From: Helochares maculicollis
Taxonomy: Eukaryota > Arthropoda > Insecta > Coleoptera > Hydrophilidae
Assembly: GCA_033557835.1 (NCBI GenBank)
Contig: JAWQRO010000147.1
Location: 1-52,476 of the forward strand
Direction of reading: 5' to 3'
Length of the DNA: 52,476 nt
Shown: one piece after another, positions 37,081 to 51,800 of the stretch
Numbering within the stretch: the first letter of the stretch is position 1
Layout: every line of letters begins with the position of its first letter
The notes under the pieces: generated by a model
Told to the model about the DNA's origin: nothing
Database searches by the model: none
What the model saw: only the letters and a program-made list of their open reading frames with translations
Position numbers and translations under genes: made by a program

Positions 37081-40000
37081 AAAAACAAAGAGGAAAAGAC
37101 ATAAAATAATTTAGAAGAGCGCAAAAGTAAATTTTGTGCCAAGTAGGTATTAACTTTGGAAATTAATATAGCATTTTTATATTGGTAGCTTTAATGATGA
37201 CCACTCATTTTATATTTTTTTCAATTTTGATTACGTTTTACAAGTAATATCATTTCTAAAGATTTGCAGCTAGGTGATGAATGGATTGAACTCCTATGCA
37301 CCTCATGTTGCAGTTTATTTATTCGAATATACGGGTGCCCCTAAAATGTTTCAAACAGTTAACTTTTGATAAATTGCGTATTCTACTCTTAAAGGAAAAC
37401 AACTCTCATATACAATACCATCTTAACAGTAATATTCATGTACGTTGATCAATATAAGGATTATGATTTCATTGTTAATTATAAAATGTGTTGGCTTGGG
37501 TATATTGATTTATGTTTGCGTCAACTAAATATTAAATTGTAAATATTCTGTGTTTATTTGGAAATATTCATAAAGCCATCACATATTTATCATGATTGGA
37601 ATATTTTTACAGACATTGAAATAAAGTTACTTGACATTAACGTCGTGCTTTTTTTTAAAGGTATCAACTTTTTTTAATTTTTACATTTTTTAAAGGAAAG
37701 TTCAGGAAAGGTTAAAAACGTGTAAGCATAGATAAGGCACGTAAAAATTCGTAGTTCTTCTATACTATAAAATAAATAAAATATTAAATAATGTTGCACT
37801 TACTAAAGCCAACTCATTTCAATAAATAGATTTAAACAGAATGTTGTGCCAAGCCAATCAAGTATTTGTTGGCAAACAGTTTACATAAACTAAGTATTCT
37901 TGCTAATCTCTTCCAAACATGTCCTTTGCTTCTTCTTTTATTTCGGTATTATGTCGAAATAAAATCTATGCAGAGACAGAAAATTTTCTCCATTAATATA
38001 GGTCACAAAAATTAATAAACCATTATTATAAATATACTTATCGACTAATTTGTTAAGATAGTTTCTATAAAGTATCATTAGGAAATGATTATCAAAAGTA
38101 ATCTTTGTTATGTTGGAGGGTATTAGAATTAAAGAGAGAATTGAAAAGATTCTTGAATCCGCAAACGCTACTAACGAAATTCAGCCAATTTTCGGGTTTT
38201 GTAACTGACACATAAAATTTAATTTATGGCGTACGCGCTTGCTGAATTAAAAACGCGAATAAAAAAGGGTGATAATTTCCTCCAATTTCCCGGCAACTTA
38301 TCAGCTAGCAGGACTGGGAAACACCATACATCTGAGGCACGCGGTCTACCGTTCACTATATAATAGGCTGTAGCCAATTGCATTTTCCACATTGTATATT
38401 TTATTTCATGAAGCGCTCTCTCCACTACTATATCATTCCAGTTTTATATTATTGTATTTAGAAATGATATATGATCCTCACTCTGTTAGAAAGGATCAGT
38501 TATTCATATGTGTATTCTATTCCGCTACAGGTCTCATGTTTTATTAAAATGTATCACATTTTTCACTCAGAAAGTATTTATCTGTTATCAGGGCTTTAAA
38601 CAATATAATGTAATAAATGATTCAATGACTAACTACGTAATAAGCTTGATAATAAGAGTCTCCCGCTTGATCATTTTTCTGTAGCTATTCCAAGAATTTA
38701 GCTTCTGGCATCCCAATACTCTAAACGAATACCAAAGCAATTTTACAACATCAATAGTTGTTCTCAAGTAGATATATATCAAGAAAGCAAACAACGCGCA
38801 TTAGATCAGTGAGTTGGTAAAGAACTTTTTAAAATTCTGGAGCCAACGTTACAAATTCCGCTACTTTTTTAGTGGCGTTCATTTACATATTTCTGTAGTA
38901 ATTTAAATTTGGCGTCGAGAGTATTTACTGAGCTTGTTTACATTTTTCTGAGGGTGTATCTTCTTTACCCCAGTCCCGCAGGTCCTGTTTATTAAAATAT
39001 CATATCTTTATTTTCTGGTCTTTGAAAAGATTTTTAGGCGTTGAGTGAAATCTCCCTTAATTAAAGAAATACTTTTATTGACAGAATGCATTTGTAAATG
39101 TTTGCTTAATATTATTATTTTTTTAAATGAAAGTACTCAACATAGTGAATGAGATGGTTTTATTTCAGTTTCTGTAGTTTCCTCACAGACTCTTTCACTC
39201 AATTATTAATTTTAACTTTTCCGGAAGGCTATATTTGAAGTGCAAATGAATAAAATATGATTGTATCTTCCTATAATTCAAATCAAGATCGATTTATTGT
39301 AATGTAAATTTACTAATTTCATGAAAAAGAGCGTAGATTGTTGGCTTGATTCGATTGGCCTTAATCCGAATATATAATATTGTAAATAAACGGAGGAAAA
39401 ACATGATCTAAATACCAAAAATGTATACCTATTAATGTTATTTGCATGGAAATTTTTGGTCGTTTTAATTAATGACGCTGTAATTAATTTAGCTTGATGA
39501 CCTAATAGTTCCAATTTAATTACATTATTAATGAGTTATAATGATCGATTATAAAGAAAATGGAGTTTTAACTTCTATTCTAATTTGCTTAATTACTGAC
39601 AACACAAATTGTTTTACTTAAGAAAGATAACTTGGTATTTACTTTTTTTTGCATCAAACATTAAAGCTGATTAAGAAAGTTTGAAAGTTTTTCGAGCTTC
39701 TATTTGTGCTCTATTATTTAATGCTAAAACTTAGTGAGTAATTATCTGAAAATTTACTTTAACAGTTTTCATTTTTAACTACATTGGTCTGCTTATAAAT
39801 ACCGGAAAACTATTCTATTTGAGTTGTAATTATGCATAATAGTGATATTCTTTGTCTTTTCTAACAAGTCAATGTTATTAATTTAACTCTAACCTATAAA
39901 ATGATAGCTGTCGAATAAAACTCAGGTTTTTATTAACTTAATGTTATATTTTGCCATCAAACTCTCATGCCTGAGTGGTATAAATAACAAAGGATCGTAA

Positions 40001-43000
40001 AGAATTTTGTGGAATTTGGTTTAAGTAGTGGTCTGTAGCATTTTCGTTTTTGCAATAACATCGTGAATCACATGTTTACGATAGGTGTGCGTGTGCCTAA
40101 CATATAAATACTTATGCCATCTCCGCATAAATATATGGAATATACATGTATGAATTTGCATAATAGCATGTCTACTGCAGTGATCCAAATCAATACTACA
40201 TAAATATAACTTTTCGTGAGGTAGCTTAGTGCTGTTTATGTTTGTATAAGTTATCACACTTAAACGTACTAAGGAAACATGTGTGCAGTGCTTCATTCTT
40301 TGAATTGTTAAAATGTAAGCTTAGCTAAACATACAACACATTGGTGGAACATTCCAAAGGATAACACATAGGCGTTGACACTAATGACCAGCCCATGTGA
40401 ATTTTAGGAATTATCAATTTAAAGTACTTATCAAAATTTCATGTCAATCCAATCATTATTTCAAAAGCAACACGGATTTGATGACGCTACTTTTGTGACT
40501 TTGAAGGCGATAGATGCAAAACAATTGAATAACAATTACTCGCAGCGTCTCTTGCTGAATTTTATCATTTGCTTGATGTTTCATTAATTATTATTATGAT
40601 TTCATTACAATGTTATATTAAGAAATTTTACCTATGATATATTTTAGTTAGGCGATGTTTTCATTATAGCTTTCATTTTGTAGCAAATGTTAGCAGAGAA
40701 AAAGTTTTCTGTAACAACACAATAGATGTGTTACCTTAAAATCTCAGTGATAGCCTTTTCGAGCTGAGCCTCTTATTATAACATGTATACATTGGCTCAG
40801 ATCTATCTAGACCTTAAAGGAAAGGTATTTTTTTGATTTTTAATTCAATTACATTCTCAGAAATAATACCTTATAATTTGAAGCCAGATAATCCAACTGT
40901 CTTGATCAAACTAATTAATTTTTCAAAGAGGACACAGTGAAGATGTAATATTTTTAGATACAGGAAAGTTAATAGATTTTAAAAATCAAACAGTTTAATT
41001 TATATTACTTTCCGTTTGGAACATAAAAGAATATAAGCAGCAACTATTCGAGTTCCTGTCCTCTTTTTCATGCAAAAATTATTCATGTAAAGCTATAACT
41101 TTTAAATATTTTAAAGAAAAGCGTCTTATAGACTATAAGAGATAATTTGTATTCAAATTGAAAAATTAATGAGTGATTATCTGCATCGATTATAATTAAA
41201 AATGTGCCACATATTTTGTACTAAGACTGCATTATAAACTTTAAGATGCAAAAGCCATTCTCTCGGTTTGATAGATTTCAAAACCATCGTTGTTTATACC
41301 ATCAATAATTTTTATTTCTTCAGCTCTTGTGATTTGTGCATTTTTCCAAAACTGTAAGTCACACATTTCCTCATTTGCAAAAGCAATTCTATTCTCTTTT
41401 TCTTACTTTTTCACCAATTGATGATCGTATTTTCATCATAAAACTAAATGTAGAATTTTAAATCAAACCTGTTTCTGTCTATCATTTTCAGCAATTTTAC
41501 CTATTTATTTTTTCTAATCGTAGTCATTTTTATGCCAAAAAACTAATAGATGTTTTTTATCATATTAAACATTGGTGAACTTCTAGATCTTCTTGTTCTT
41601 CTTTTTCTTCAGACAGTCAAGATCTGACGTAGATGGTTATGTTGTATTTCTGGAAAGAAGGCATAACGATACTACTAATTTTATTCCCAAGTATTGAAAT
41701 CACTTTCTTATGATGAGTAGAGTTCATTTCGTGTGCAAAACTCGTCTGTTGAGCGCATAAGATATAGAGGGGAATAATAAGCTCAGCCAAACTATTTGAT
41801 TTTTAGCTTAACTATTTTAATATAAGTGAATAAAAAGTGAAATGTAAATAGTGGAGAAATTCTGATTCTTAAATCTACCTAAAAGTAGGTTTAGATGATT
41901 TGTTTATCAAAATCAAAATTACTTCCGCTTACTTAATAATAAAGAATTTGAGCTTAACAATGCAACAATGCCTTTACTTGAAAATGAACCGATTATATCA
42001 GTCTGATTCTCTTATTTTTTATCCATAAATTTGGAGGTAGTTGTGACAAAGCAATTTTGATTAAGTTGACTGTGATTACATTGTCAGCTTAGATGAATAA
42101 TTAATCTATTGATTAAATTTAAAATAAACGGTCAACCACAGATTTATAGTGAACTTGGAAAACTGTTTGGTCGGAAAATAAGATTTTACAAAACATAATT
42201 GAAGACGAATCCTATTTTCTATTACAAAAGAAACATTGTCAACAGGCTAAATCAGTCGCTAATTAAGAGCAATAGTTTAGCAAATATTAAATTACAAATT
42301 TGGTGCTACGTGTATTTAAACATTTCCTTGTGTAATTGCTTTTTTTGAGGGCTCTATTAAAATATGGTTCAAGTTTTTATAAGCTACTTTTTTAAATATT
42401 TATGGATCTACTTATGTTTTTGAAAGCACTACTTTAAAAACACTTTAGTAAGATTTATTTGCATAAATTATATTACAAATCATAATTATTACTGTTTGGT
42501 TGCTATAGAAAAAGTAATGCTTTTTGTATCCTTTCATAGCTAATCTTCAACTTGCCTGCGGATTATATTTCCAAATAAACACAAAACTTAAAAACAAAAC
42601 CCAAATGTCTTATAAGCAACTGTTTTAAAAGTGAAAAGCAAATAACTCAAATCTGGAAGGACTTCATACTATATTTATAAAGAAAAACATTCGTAACGCA
42701 GTTTTCCTGACAAGAAGCTTTCAAACATATTTTGAAATTGCAGCATATAAAACCTAGAATTTACTTGGGTAAATGCAGATAGTATTAGTCTCATCAGATA
42801 AAACTTTCTTCTGAGTAAACAAGCAGCAAGAAGCCATCTCTGGAGACTTTATTCCATATATTCTCAAAACCGTTTGATATAGAATGCATAGTACCAATAC
42901 CTCTCAAAAATCCACAACGAAGTGCATTGTAATGCTCGACTTCGTCCTGGACTATAGCCTACGTAACAAACGGTTCGATAACAACTGCAGTAGATATATA

Positions 43001-45169
43001 TTTTCTAAACCCATTTCGCGCTTATATGCGGCATTACTGTTGCCTTATGCCTGTAATTCGACTGCGACGTTGGTTATTGCGGTTGCTGTTACCGAGTTAG
43101 TTAACACCAACTTGTAAAGTTTGAGGAAAATTAGGAAAGTCGGTACAAATAATAAATATGATACGACAGTTATTTAAATTAATTTTACGACTGGGCTTAC
43201 GAGAAATATGGGAATGCACTGATGCGCTCTTATGTTGCACATTAATATGTAGCTACAGGATAATATATTACCGTTACAGGCATTTGCTTTTATGTTATTA
43301 AATATTAGTTCCAACACTTTAAATAAATATCCGAAAAAATGCACATCTATAATTTTTATTTTGTTATGTATATCAAAATAAGATGATGAGAAAATAGATT
43401 TGCAAATCAAATTCTAATTTCAGGTATTTTAAATTTAGACATATGACAAGTGCATATTTTAGCTGATTGATGATTTATTGTAATTCAAGAGTGTTGTATT
43501 TAAAATTTTGAAAATGAAAATTCCTACGGCATTCTGATTATCTTATAAACAAGTTGACAAAATATAAAAATTCCCTTGTGGGAGGTCTTCTAACATTTCG
43601 CAAAAACTTATTTAGTTTGAATATCTAACAAGCAAATATCGCTTATAGTTTGCTGATTATATTAATTATATATTACTACACTCAAAAGTAAACAAATTGT
43701 ATATCAGTACAATAGCTAAATATTTATGAATAGTAGTCTAATGGTAATTTCATTGATATTTAAATGTATTCGCGCACTAATAAATTAAAATATTTTTAGA
43801 AATGAAAAACAAGATTTCAGCAATAAGCATGATTAGTCAAAAAAGTAGCCAGAAAATGAAAATCGATAACAACTTCAATTTTACAGCACCATATGTCTGT
43901 TAGACGACTAAAATGCTCCAATTTGTGTCAAGAAAATCCATTACTATAGGACATAAAGATAAGAAGTAGCTGTTATAATCCTCAAGGAAATAAACTTGTT
44001 TTAAAGTTTAAACTTCTATGCAAGTTCAAATATGCTGGATGTGTAATGATATAAATTTCCAGGATGCTCCATTTCAACAAATTCTATTTTCTCGTAAAGT
44101 TTTGTCTGTATTAACTAAACCGCATTGTAATAGAATAAAATATTACACTCAAACTTACAAGTTCTTCCTATTAATAAAGCAGATTGGCTAGAAATAGAAA
44201 CGAAATTGTTTTTGTTTACGGGAATAGTAATAAGTGGAATGCTTTTCTAAAGAAGCGCGAAATATCTTTCGATTGTTCCATCTTATAATTGGTTCGTGTA
44301 ATAAAATACCGATTGTAAAATTTGATAGAGAAATTAAATTAAAAATAATTAAAACAAAAGTTTTTGGCACCCATGTAGTGTATTTAAGTAATATAAACTT
44401 TTGAGTGATACTTAAACAGATTAAAGTAGGAGCAATTACAAAGCCGCTTTAGGGATTTCTTAAGGTATTTCTAAGACAGTACGTTGAGGGGCGGTAACAG
44501 ATAATGCCAGACCTAATTGTTCCGTGTTCTGTAAATCCAAACACAAAGACATGAGACAAATGAAATTGTTTCACAGGCAAGAAGTGCAGAATTATCCTGC
44601 AACATGTATCTGAGAGCTCCTTTATCCTCTCAGAAACATAAACATAGGTGTACGAAATGAGATATTCTTAATGAATTACATTTGTCTTACGGACATATTA
44701 AAACTGCCTCAACTTCACAAATAGGGAAAAGGAAATATTTTCTCTGCATATAGAAAAGTATAAATATGCTTACTGGATAGAAAATATCTTGCTGACTACA
44801 ATCTATATTTAATATAAATATGCTACTCCATTGTCATAACTGAGAAAATCTGTTTAAATAAAACAAAGCAACTAAAAATTCGTATTTAAAGTTTTGTTTT
44901 CTGCAACAAACACCCAACAAAATATACACAGAAAATGTATGTTTTAGCATTATTATGCGTGGGAGAACAATGAAAAACTTTGAATCAAGTAAATGCTTTG
45001 AAGAACTTTTTAACATAAGAAAGTTTCCCGCGTTGTTTAAAAATGAATTATTATAATTTGGAACTTTGGAATACTCTTCCAGTGCCGAAATACTATCTCA
45101 AGAGATCAAACTTTCGTCCGGAAAGAATATATTTATAAATTAAATAACATTCTGACATTCACAATTCAA
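37081..45169. other. Non-coding, AT-rich stretch
   Basis: No exon or RNA gene is recognised. A short minus-strand open stretch at 41241-41402 reads protein-like and is discussed as a finding. A TAAT-dense patch lies at 39460-39560. The frame at 42884-43117 (+) is somewhat GC-richer but has no domain. Confidence 0.5.
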
Positions 45170-45560
45170 AATAGATACCCCTCAAGCCCTCCAGGAATTT
45201 CGCGAACGGTATAAAATTTTCCGTTAATGACCCTTTAATATTTCCAAACGGCTATACGGCACGCTTGGGCGTAAGACAAAGAAAGTGAATCATAATTCCC
45301 TGTCTAATTAAATTTAGTGAGGTATTCAGGGGTTAATGTTTTAATATAGTCCTTTAATTCTCGCGCCACTTGATATTCCAGCGCTAAGGTATTTAGTTAG
45401 CAGGGGTTACGCTCTAAAATTTTATTAAAATAACGATCTTGTTATAAATCAATGGGATGTATTCAAGGGTAATGCGGGTTTAGTTTCCCAGTGTAATGTA
45501 TGTAAGCAATTACGGGGAAGGAAAGTGTAAGTTTTTATGTTGAAGTTCCTACGCTCGTGC
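45170..45560. promoter_or_regulatory. Candidate conserved non-coding block
   Basis: A roughly 390-base stretch is more balanced than its neighbours and free of microsatellites, with words such as CGGCACGCTTGGGCG, TCTCGCGCCACTTG and several TTAAT cores. No open frame of note is present. It is proposed only from texture. Confidence 0.2.
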
Positions 45561-48359
45561 AAATGGTACAAAGGAAAAAGTAAAGTTTTCTCTACAAAAA
45601 TAATCGGCGTACGGAAATAGTGATAATTAGTTATAATTCATAATAATAATTTTGGCCGGTAGCTAGAACTGTAATATAGCCAAACAATCAAAATATTTTA
45701 AGATATATCGTACTAGTATAATTGGAGCAGGTTTTGTTTTCAATTCAACTTATCGATTGCATTATATTCCCTATACATCGTTACTAAAATATATTCGTTT
45801 TTGATGTAGGTTCAATGTTCATCAATTACTATTTTTGTCACTTTTAAATTGTATTCTAAATATGTTTTTGTTGTCGGCATACTTACATTTTACTTATTGC
45901 ATAGTAAAGAAAGTCAACATGTATTCTATTGCATTACGAAAAATTAATCTAGCATTTAGAAGATATCCTAGTCTAGAGGCATACATTTTGGGTGTTTTAT
46001 CGAGCTCTGAAACAGTAAAACGCAGCCTATTTTCACTATCTAATTTTGAACATATATTTATTATTAGTTATATAGTGAATACGAATTTGAACAAAAAATA
46101 AATTTAAGTAGTTTTAATCCTTCTAGTCATCGGAACTAAAAAATCCAATGGATTTTTAATTAGTAAGGTTGTCACAATTGCATGATCTTTGGAAAAATTT
46201 AAAAATTATAGAAAATAGCGCCTGTTTGGAAAAAAAGTTTTTAAACGTTTTTTTTTATCCTGATTCTAAGTGACACGTATTTGTAAGCGACGATTCCTGC
46301 TGCACATAATTAACCTTCTTCACTTTCAAAATATCCGCTTTCCCAAGCTTGTTCGTAAAAACGAAGTATAGGTTTCCTTTGTTGTCCTTGAAGTTTGGAC
46401 TTCAGCGTGCTTTATTGGCATTTTGAAAAATCTTTGTAAGTACATATTCTTCATTGTCTAAGCTTAGTAAATAGAAAAAAAATCTATTTTTTCAGATTCG
46501 TAGACTAGGATACCTCCTTAAATGATATGTGATTGATTTTAATTATACTTTATAAATGATAGGCATTTCCTCCTGTTTTCTTGTTCTAAATATAAATTTA
46601 TGTAAAGCTACACAAATTGATTTCCTTTGTATAATATTTTCTATGTGCTACATTGTTTCTGATTATTTTTGAATTAGAAACTAAGCATTTTATTCACTAT
46701 TAGCTTAACTACAATTTGTTATTATTATTACACAAAATGAATGTTAACAACAAATCTATTCATTTAACCTCTCAACTGAAAAGCGTTACGTAGAAGGTAT
46801 TGCACTTAAAGTGTACTATAAGTAAACATTACTTATAAAATAAAAGAGATACATCTGATGCAATAAAAAGCAACACCCAAGTGCACTCACCATCTTACAT
46901 TCTGAAACTTTACTAGTCACTGATAGTTTAAGTCTATGGTGTACTTTACGAGGAGGCGCATTTATTACTTATAAGGATGAAGTATCAAGTAAGTTTCGAA
47001 GACTACCACTACATTATACACTTTATTTCTCTAAAGTAGTGGCACCAAATTATAAGCTTTCGTTCCTAAACTAACTATCAAGTTTATAATGTAGGGACAG
47101 CTGCACGTGCAGAATTTCTTTATCTTTTGATCTAATTTTCAGTGCATTTATTTCTTTTAACAAATTTGTTTGATTGTTTATATAGTATAGTCTATTTTTC
47201 ACAACTGTGATTGATAACAATAAAATGTTTTGTAGTAAAACATATTTACAACCGCTACATAATTGAACAAAACATTTGCTACAATTAAGTTTTAAAGATA
47301 TTATCAAGGTATCTCATCACACTTTAAGTAAGAGATATATTTGTGCTTATTAAAAACATAAGTGCAGCGCAACAATGTCGTTTCAGCTAGTTATCGTTAA
47401 TTATTGCATGAAATTATTAATGTAGTTTTCAAAGTAATTAAAATGCAATAAAAACTTTTTTGTTTTATAATTTGTTCTTAAATAAAACTCAACTCTTGGA
47501 AACTAAAAATCGTCAAGAAACCTACTTCAGCTTGAAAACTTTGCTTTAGTTTTCCAGGGAAAATTTAACACTCTCCTCGAATAAATTCCTAAACTCCAGA
47601 AAGTCTACATAAAGCTCCTGCAGAATTTTGTCCTTCAAATTTATGAGAATGTCTTGGAACATGCCAGAACAGGGGCAATCGAGTATAAAGGCAAACTGAC
47701 CGCATGAGCAGCAGCGGATAGTTCAACGGGCGACTCTCGAATACCGGACGTGGGGTATAACGCCGATAGTTTTCGAGAATGGCAGCAATTTACACAGCTT
47801 TTGAAACACTAAAAAAACTTCTTTCTGTGTTTTGTAAAAGATATCACAAAATAATTTCACAAACATAAATCTAAAAACATTCTTCTTAAAACTTATTATT
47901 CAATCGAGTTAGAAAACTCATTAAAGAAATTAAATTATGACACTACTAAAAACATCCTTAAATAAAGGGAGTTCAAGAGTTTATAGGCACGTTTCGAATA
48001 TTTCAAAATACATTACGTAATTTCGGAAGAAAATTCGTAGGTTATGACTAAAATTGCGTGCCTTTTTATTGGAAATATAGCATAACTCAGCGCCACCCCT
48101 GTTATCGCGATGAAGGGGTAAGCGAGGCAGACAGAAAATAGGGCAAGTTCGCCAGAATGGCAACATGAGACCTCTGTATCTTAACACTCTATTTACCCTT
48201 TGAGGCACCGATTAGATTATGGTTATTGAGACAACTTACTTAACTAGGGTCAAGTGTTTAATGTTCCTTACTTCCCGCAGTTTTCCTCTTTTCAGTGATG
48301 AGAAGCTGAAACTTGTTCGATTATGTGATACACTTAAGTATATTAACTATTTTTTCCAG
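45561..48359. other. Non-coding stretch
   Basis: No gene is supportable. The frame at 45835-46101 (+, 88 codons) is hydrophobic and compositionally like the surrounding noise. A weak tRNA-like sequence is at 47711-47780 and a slightly GC-rich patch at 48090-48215. Confidence 0.5.
47711..47780 (+). repeat. Weak tRNA-like or SINE-like sequence
   Basis: TAGTTCAACGGG (from about 47719) fits a degenerate pol III A box, and the next 45 bases are GC-rich, unlike the flanks. The expected B box is only loosely matched (AGTTTTCGAGAAT). It is too degenerate to be a working tRNA; a decayed SINE head is the best guess. Confidence 0.3.
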
Positions 48360-48570
48360 GGCGGATATTCACTTCAAAGATTTTTATCCGGGATCAATTA
48401 AGTTAATAAAGTCCTCCAGAGATAAGATTTCACCCTCGCGATTAGTTTTTGTTGGAAGGAAAGGTCGAGATTACTTCAGAAGGACTGCATTACATTATAC
48501 TTTAATGGCACTTGTGAACCTTGCTAAACAAGTTCTATATCATTTTCAAGATGATGACCCGCTTTGGTAA
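48360..48570 (+). CDS. Candidate terminal exon of unknown gene
   Basis: A strong acceptor (ACTATTTTTTCCAG, ending at 48359) opens directly into a frame, ADIHFKDFYPGS onward, of about 69 codons closing at TAA (48568-48570), with AATAAA 17 bases later. The frame contains VGRKGRDYFRR and then a mixed helix-like tail ending DDDPLW. The string VGRKGRDYFRR recalls a segment of bacterial-type F1 ATP synthase gamma subunits, but similarity does not clearly extend and could be chance. The frame also stays open upstream to 48313. No partner exon was identified. It could be the last exon of a gene mainly outside the window, a retrotransposed fragment, or noise with good-looking signals. Confidence 0.25.
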
Positions 48571-48586
48571 AGTTGCTACTTTAACC

Positions 48587-48592
48587 AATAAA
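48587..48592 (+). terminator. Possible polyadenylation signal AATAAA
   Basis: AATAAA lies 17 bases after the stop of the candidate terminal exon. The motif is common in such AT-rich DNA, so it has weight only together with the acceptor and frame. Confidence 0.25.
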
Positions 48593-48796
48593 AAGATCAT
48601 ATTTATAATACAACAAACAAATAAAACAAAATTAATTAATTTTTGTTTGCTTAAACATTACAAGAAATAACTAGTGCGTCAAAAACGAGAACAAGTTTTA
48701 ATTTATAAACTAAAATAATTGACGCTGGCCTACAAAATAAATAAACCCACTAATAAAATATCTTACAGCATAACATAAAACATAAACAACATAAAA

Positions 48797-48799
<3 letters not shown>

Positions 48800-48835
<36 letters not shown>
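48800..48835. repeat. (AT)n microsatellite, about 18 units
   Basis: An uninterrupted AT dinucleotide tract, probably length-polymorphic. No transposon end is seen at either side, unlike the tract at the window start. Confidence 0.96.
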
Positions 48836-48837
<2 letters not shown>

Positions 48838-51800
48838 CATTCAGTTGTAAGTTTGAAAACAATTTTATTATAAGCAGCAATTAGCACGTTCCTAATACAT
48901 TTACAAGAGGCAAAGCAACCAACTTGGCTCTGTTCATATGTTTATATTGTAATGCGTCAATTGATGTTGAAATAGCAGTATTCAGAGTTAAGGGAGTTCT
49001 ATACATAAACTTAGCAAAAGGTGCTCGGTCTGCATCCAACAGTTGCATTTCAATAATATACACATGAATCTGAACTAAATAACCAACTTTGTTCCAACAA
49101 ATCACAGTTTGCGCTCAAGTTTAATAAGTAATTATATTAAGAAAACCATTAAAGCAAGCAGTAAAAGCATTGCTGGTAAACTATCATTTCTTTGTTGAAT
49201 TGAACATAAAAATATATTATCAAACTTAAACGAGTATTTGTGGACAAGAAAATTAAACTGTCTTTATACCATCAAAACTGCAACATATTTCATGAATAAA
49301 TTTCAATAAAGTTAAACAACTGCCAACGAAAGGGACATCTATTTTATAGCAGCAGGCGAAACTTATTTTTTAGTCCACACACTTTAAAAGTTTCTAATAT
49401 CAACATTGTTACGAACTTCCAGGAGGAGAGATAAAAAAGATGTGTATTTTTCTGTTTACACATATGATTTATATTTCACATCCTTTGTTATAGTTTTCTC
49501 AAAGTTTAATCCTCACAATACTACAAAGAGACATCATAATTGCTCAAAATTTTCCAAAGCACCAAGTACTGTTATTTTGAAAGTTTTAAGTGGCTTATTA
49601 AATTTATAGAGCTTATTTTGTTTCTCTCGTTCCAAATTTACGAGCAGCTTTTGTATGAGCACAACAATGCACCGGGAAAATATATATGAAGATGAAATTT
49701 GTATAAAGTTGCTGCCAAGAAAATTTCCTAGAATCGAGTGCGCCTCACTGGCATAAGGCTATAGTTAATTTAAATTTTTGATTTTTAAAAGGCAATCATT
49801 TCAAAAGTTTAAGACCATAATAATATATCTCCCCTCGATCTAAGTATTTCCATTCCTGATTACCCACGAACAAATCGATAAAATTTAAATCCAGTCAAAC
49901 CGACAATTTCCGCATCCAGTAAAACTTTTTGCCACTCCATTTTCATTAATGTACTCTGCTTTCTCTTTTCGCGTAAAATATGAACGCAATTTGTGAAAAA
50001 GTTCCATAACTTCAACGCTGTTTTTTATTTGGGATATCCTCAATCCAGCATTTGCGTATAACCAACTTTAAAATTACGTACGGGTAAGAATTTGAATATG
50101 GTTCCTTTTGTTCTTTTATCTGCCACCCGCCAGCCGCTACTCACTTCGAATTTATTATTACCAAACGCAAAAGAAATTCCTTAGTAAGCTAAAAGAATGT
50201 GTTTCGCTTTAAATTACTTCTTAATTGTATATATTCGTTTTTTTGTGAAGAAAATTTTAAATTTTCAAGGAAAGCCGGAAAGTCGTTTCAATATTCACAA
50301 AATTTATCGACTATAGTACAAAAATATTCTGCAACCCATATTTTGCATATTGATTTTTATACATAAGAAGCATTAATTCTTTATGAGCACATGAATATTA
50401 ATGCGACTCTGCGGGAGGTCTGAAAGATTTCACACCACTCAACACCTGCTTTTCAAGCTTACATTTCAGCATATTTTATGAATATATTTCGATATATTTA
50501 AGCCTAGAATTCTTAAACGCTGCAAAATAACTTCTGTGCGTTGAAATATGTGCGTGCGTTTGTCGCGTACATAGGAAATGAATTTTTATAAATTTATACA
50601 AGCGGGAAAAACTAACTATTACAATAGCTTTTTGTGACGTTCGAAAAAATTTTCTGCTGTTAATTTATATTCGACCTAAACAATATGGACATCAATGAAT
50701 AATTTATAAAAGCTGAGGCAGGTTTTTTCCAATTAAATCTATGGAATCGATTGTTTTTAAACGAATGACATAGATCCTGATGTGAAATAAGTACTTTACA
50801 ACAAAAACAGTTAGGGCGACACAGTCGGTATTGAGAAATAAAATCTGGTGGCGATGTCCGTTGAAGCTCGTTCGCCGTGACATGAGTGAAAATAAATAAA
50901 TGGCAGTTAAAAAACAGTTTCGAAAGGATATCAAATGAACTTTGAATGCACCTCGGCAGGCGCCTATTATACGTCACTTCGCGAACGTGTAAATTCCTAT
51001 CGATCTGAACACGAAACGCAGGTTCGGATGAAATGAGGACATTAACAAACTTGAGAGTGTATGCAGGGAATACGATGTGCTGTCAGAGAGAATATTGCCT
51101 AACTGTGCGTTCGTTACAGGGCGTTTTAGTTTAATATTGCTTCAAATGTGACAAATATTTGAGAGGTATCATTCGTTGAACTCACATTGAGATTCTGGTA
51201 CAAAGTCTTGTATTAGCACAAAATTATTAATTGTTGAAGTTGAATGTTAGTATTTGAACGGTGTAAAAAGAATTAAGTCCTGAAACCTACTTTAATAATT
51301 ATAATAAAGAGAATCCGTGCACATTGTTAGGATTATAAATAAGAATAGAAACAAGCCACTAAAACTGGTATTATAAGCTACAAGCTACAACATAATAGGA
51401 CAGTAGCGACTGACAATTCGAAGGATATCATAAAAATAACCGATGAAACAGAGTAATAAAGAGTAAACTAATGAATATAACTTGGATAGAAATTAAGCAA
51501 GAAAGATGTGTTAAAAAGACATTATTATTATTTACAAATGAGACAAAAAGGAGACGATTTGGGGCGGAATTCGTACTAAGCAAAGGTATAAACGTCAGAA
51601 AAATAATTCTCAGCATTATATGATTTCAATAACAAAATATACGTGAAAATATTTATGCATTAACGGACAAAAAATAATTTCAAAATAGGAGACATAACAA
51701 ATGGTATACCTAACCACATAAAAATTATTATCGGAGATGTAAACTTTCAAGTGGGAAACGTAGAAATATTTAAATCAGTGACAGAATAAGAAAGTAAACA

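Noticed and set aside
45835..46101. 88-codon hydrophobic plus-strand frame
   Set aside because: Composition equals the surrounding AT-rich noise, and there is no domain, clear signal peptide or regulatory context.
50660..50977. 105-codon minus-strand frame with several cysteines
   Set aside because: It overlaps another chance frame on the same strand, matches no family I recognise and has no splice or promoter context. Fragments on the opposite strand looked faintly transposase-like but did not hold up over any length.
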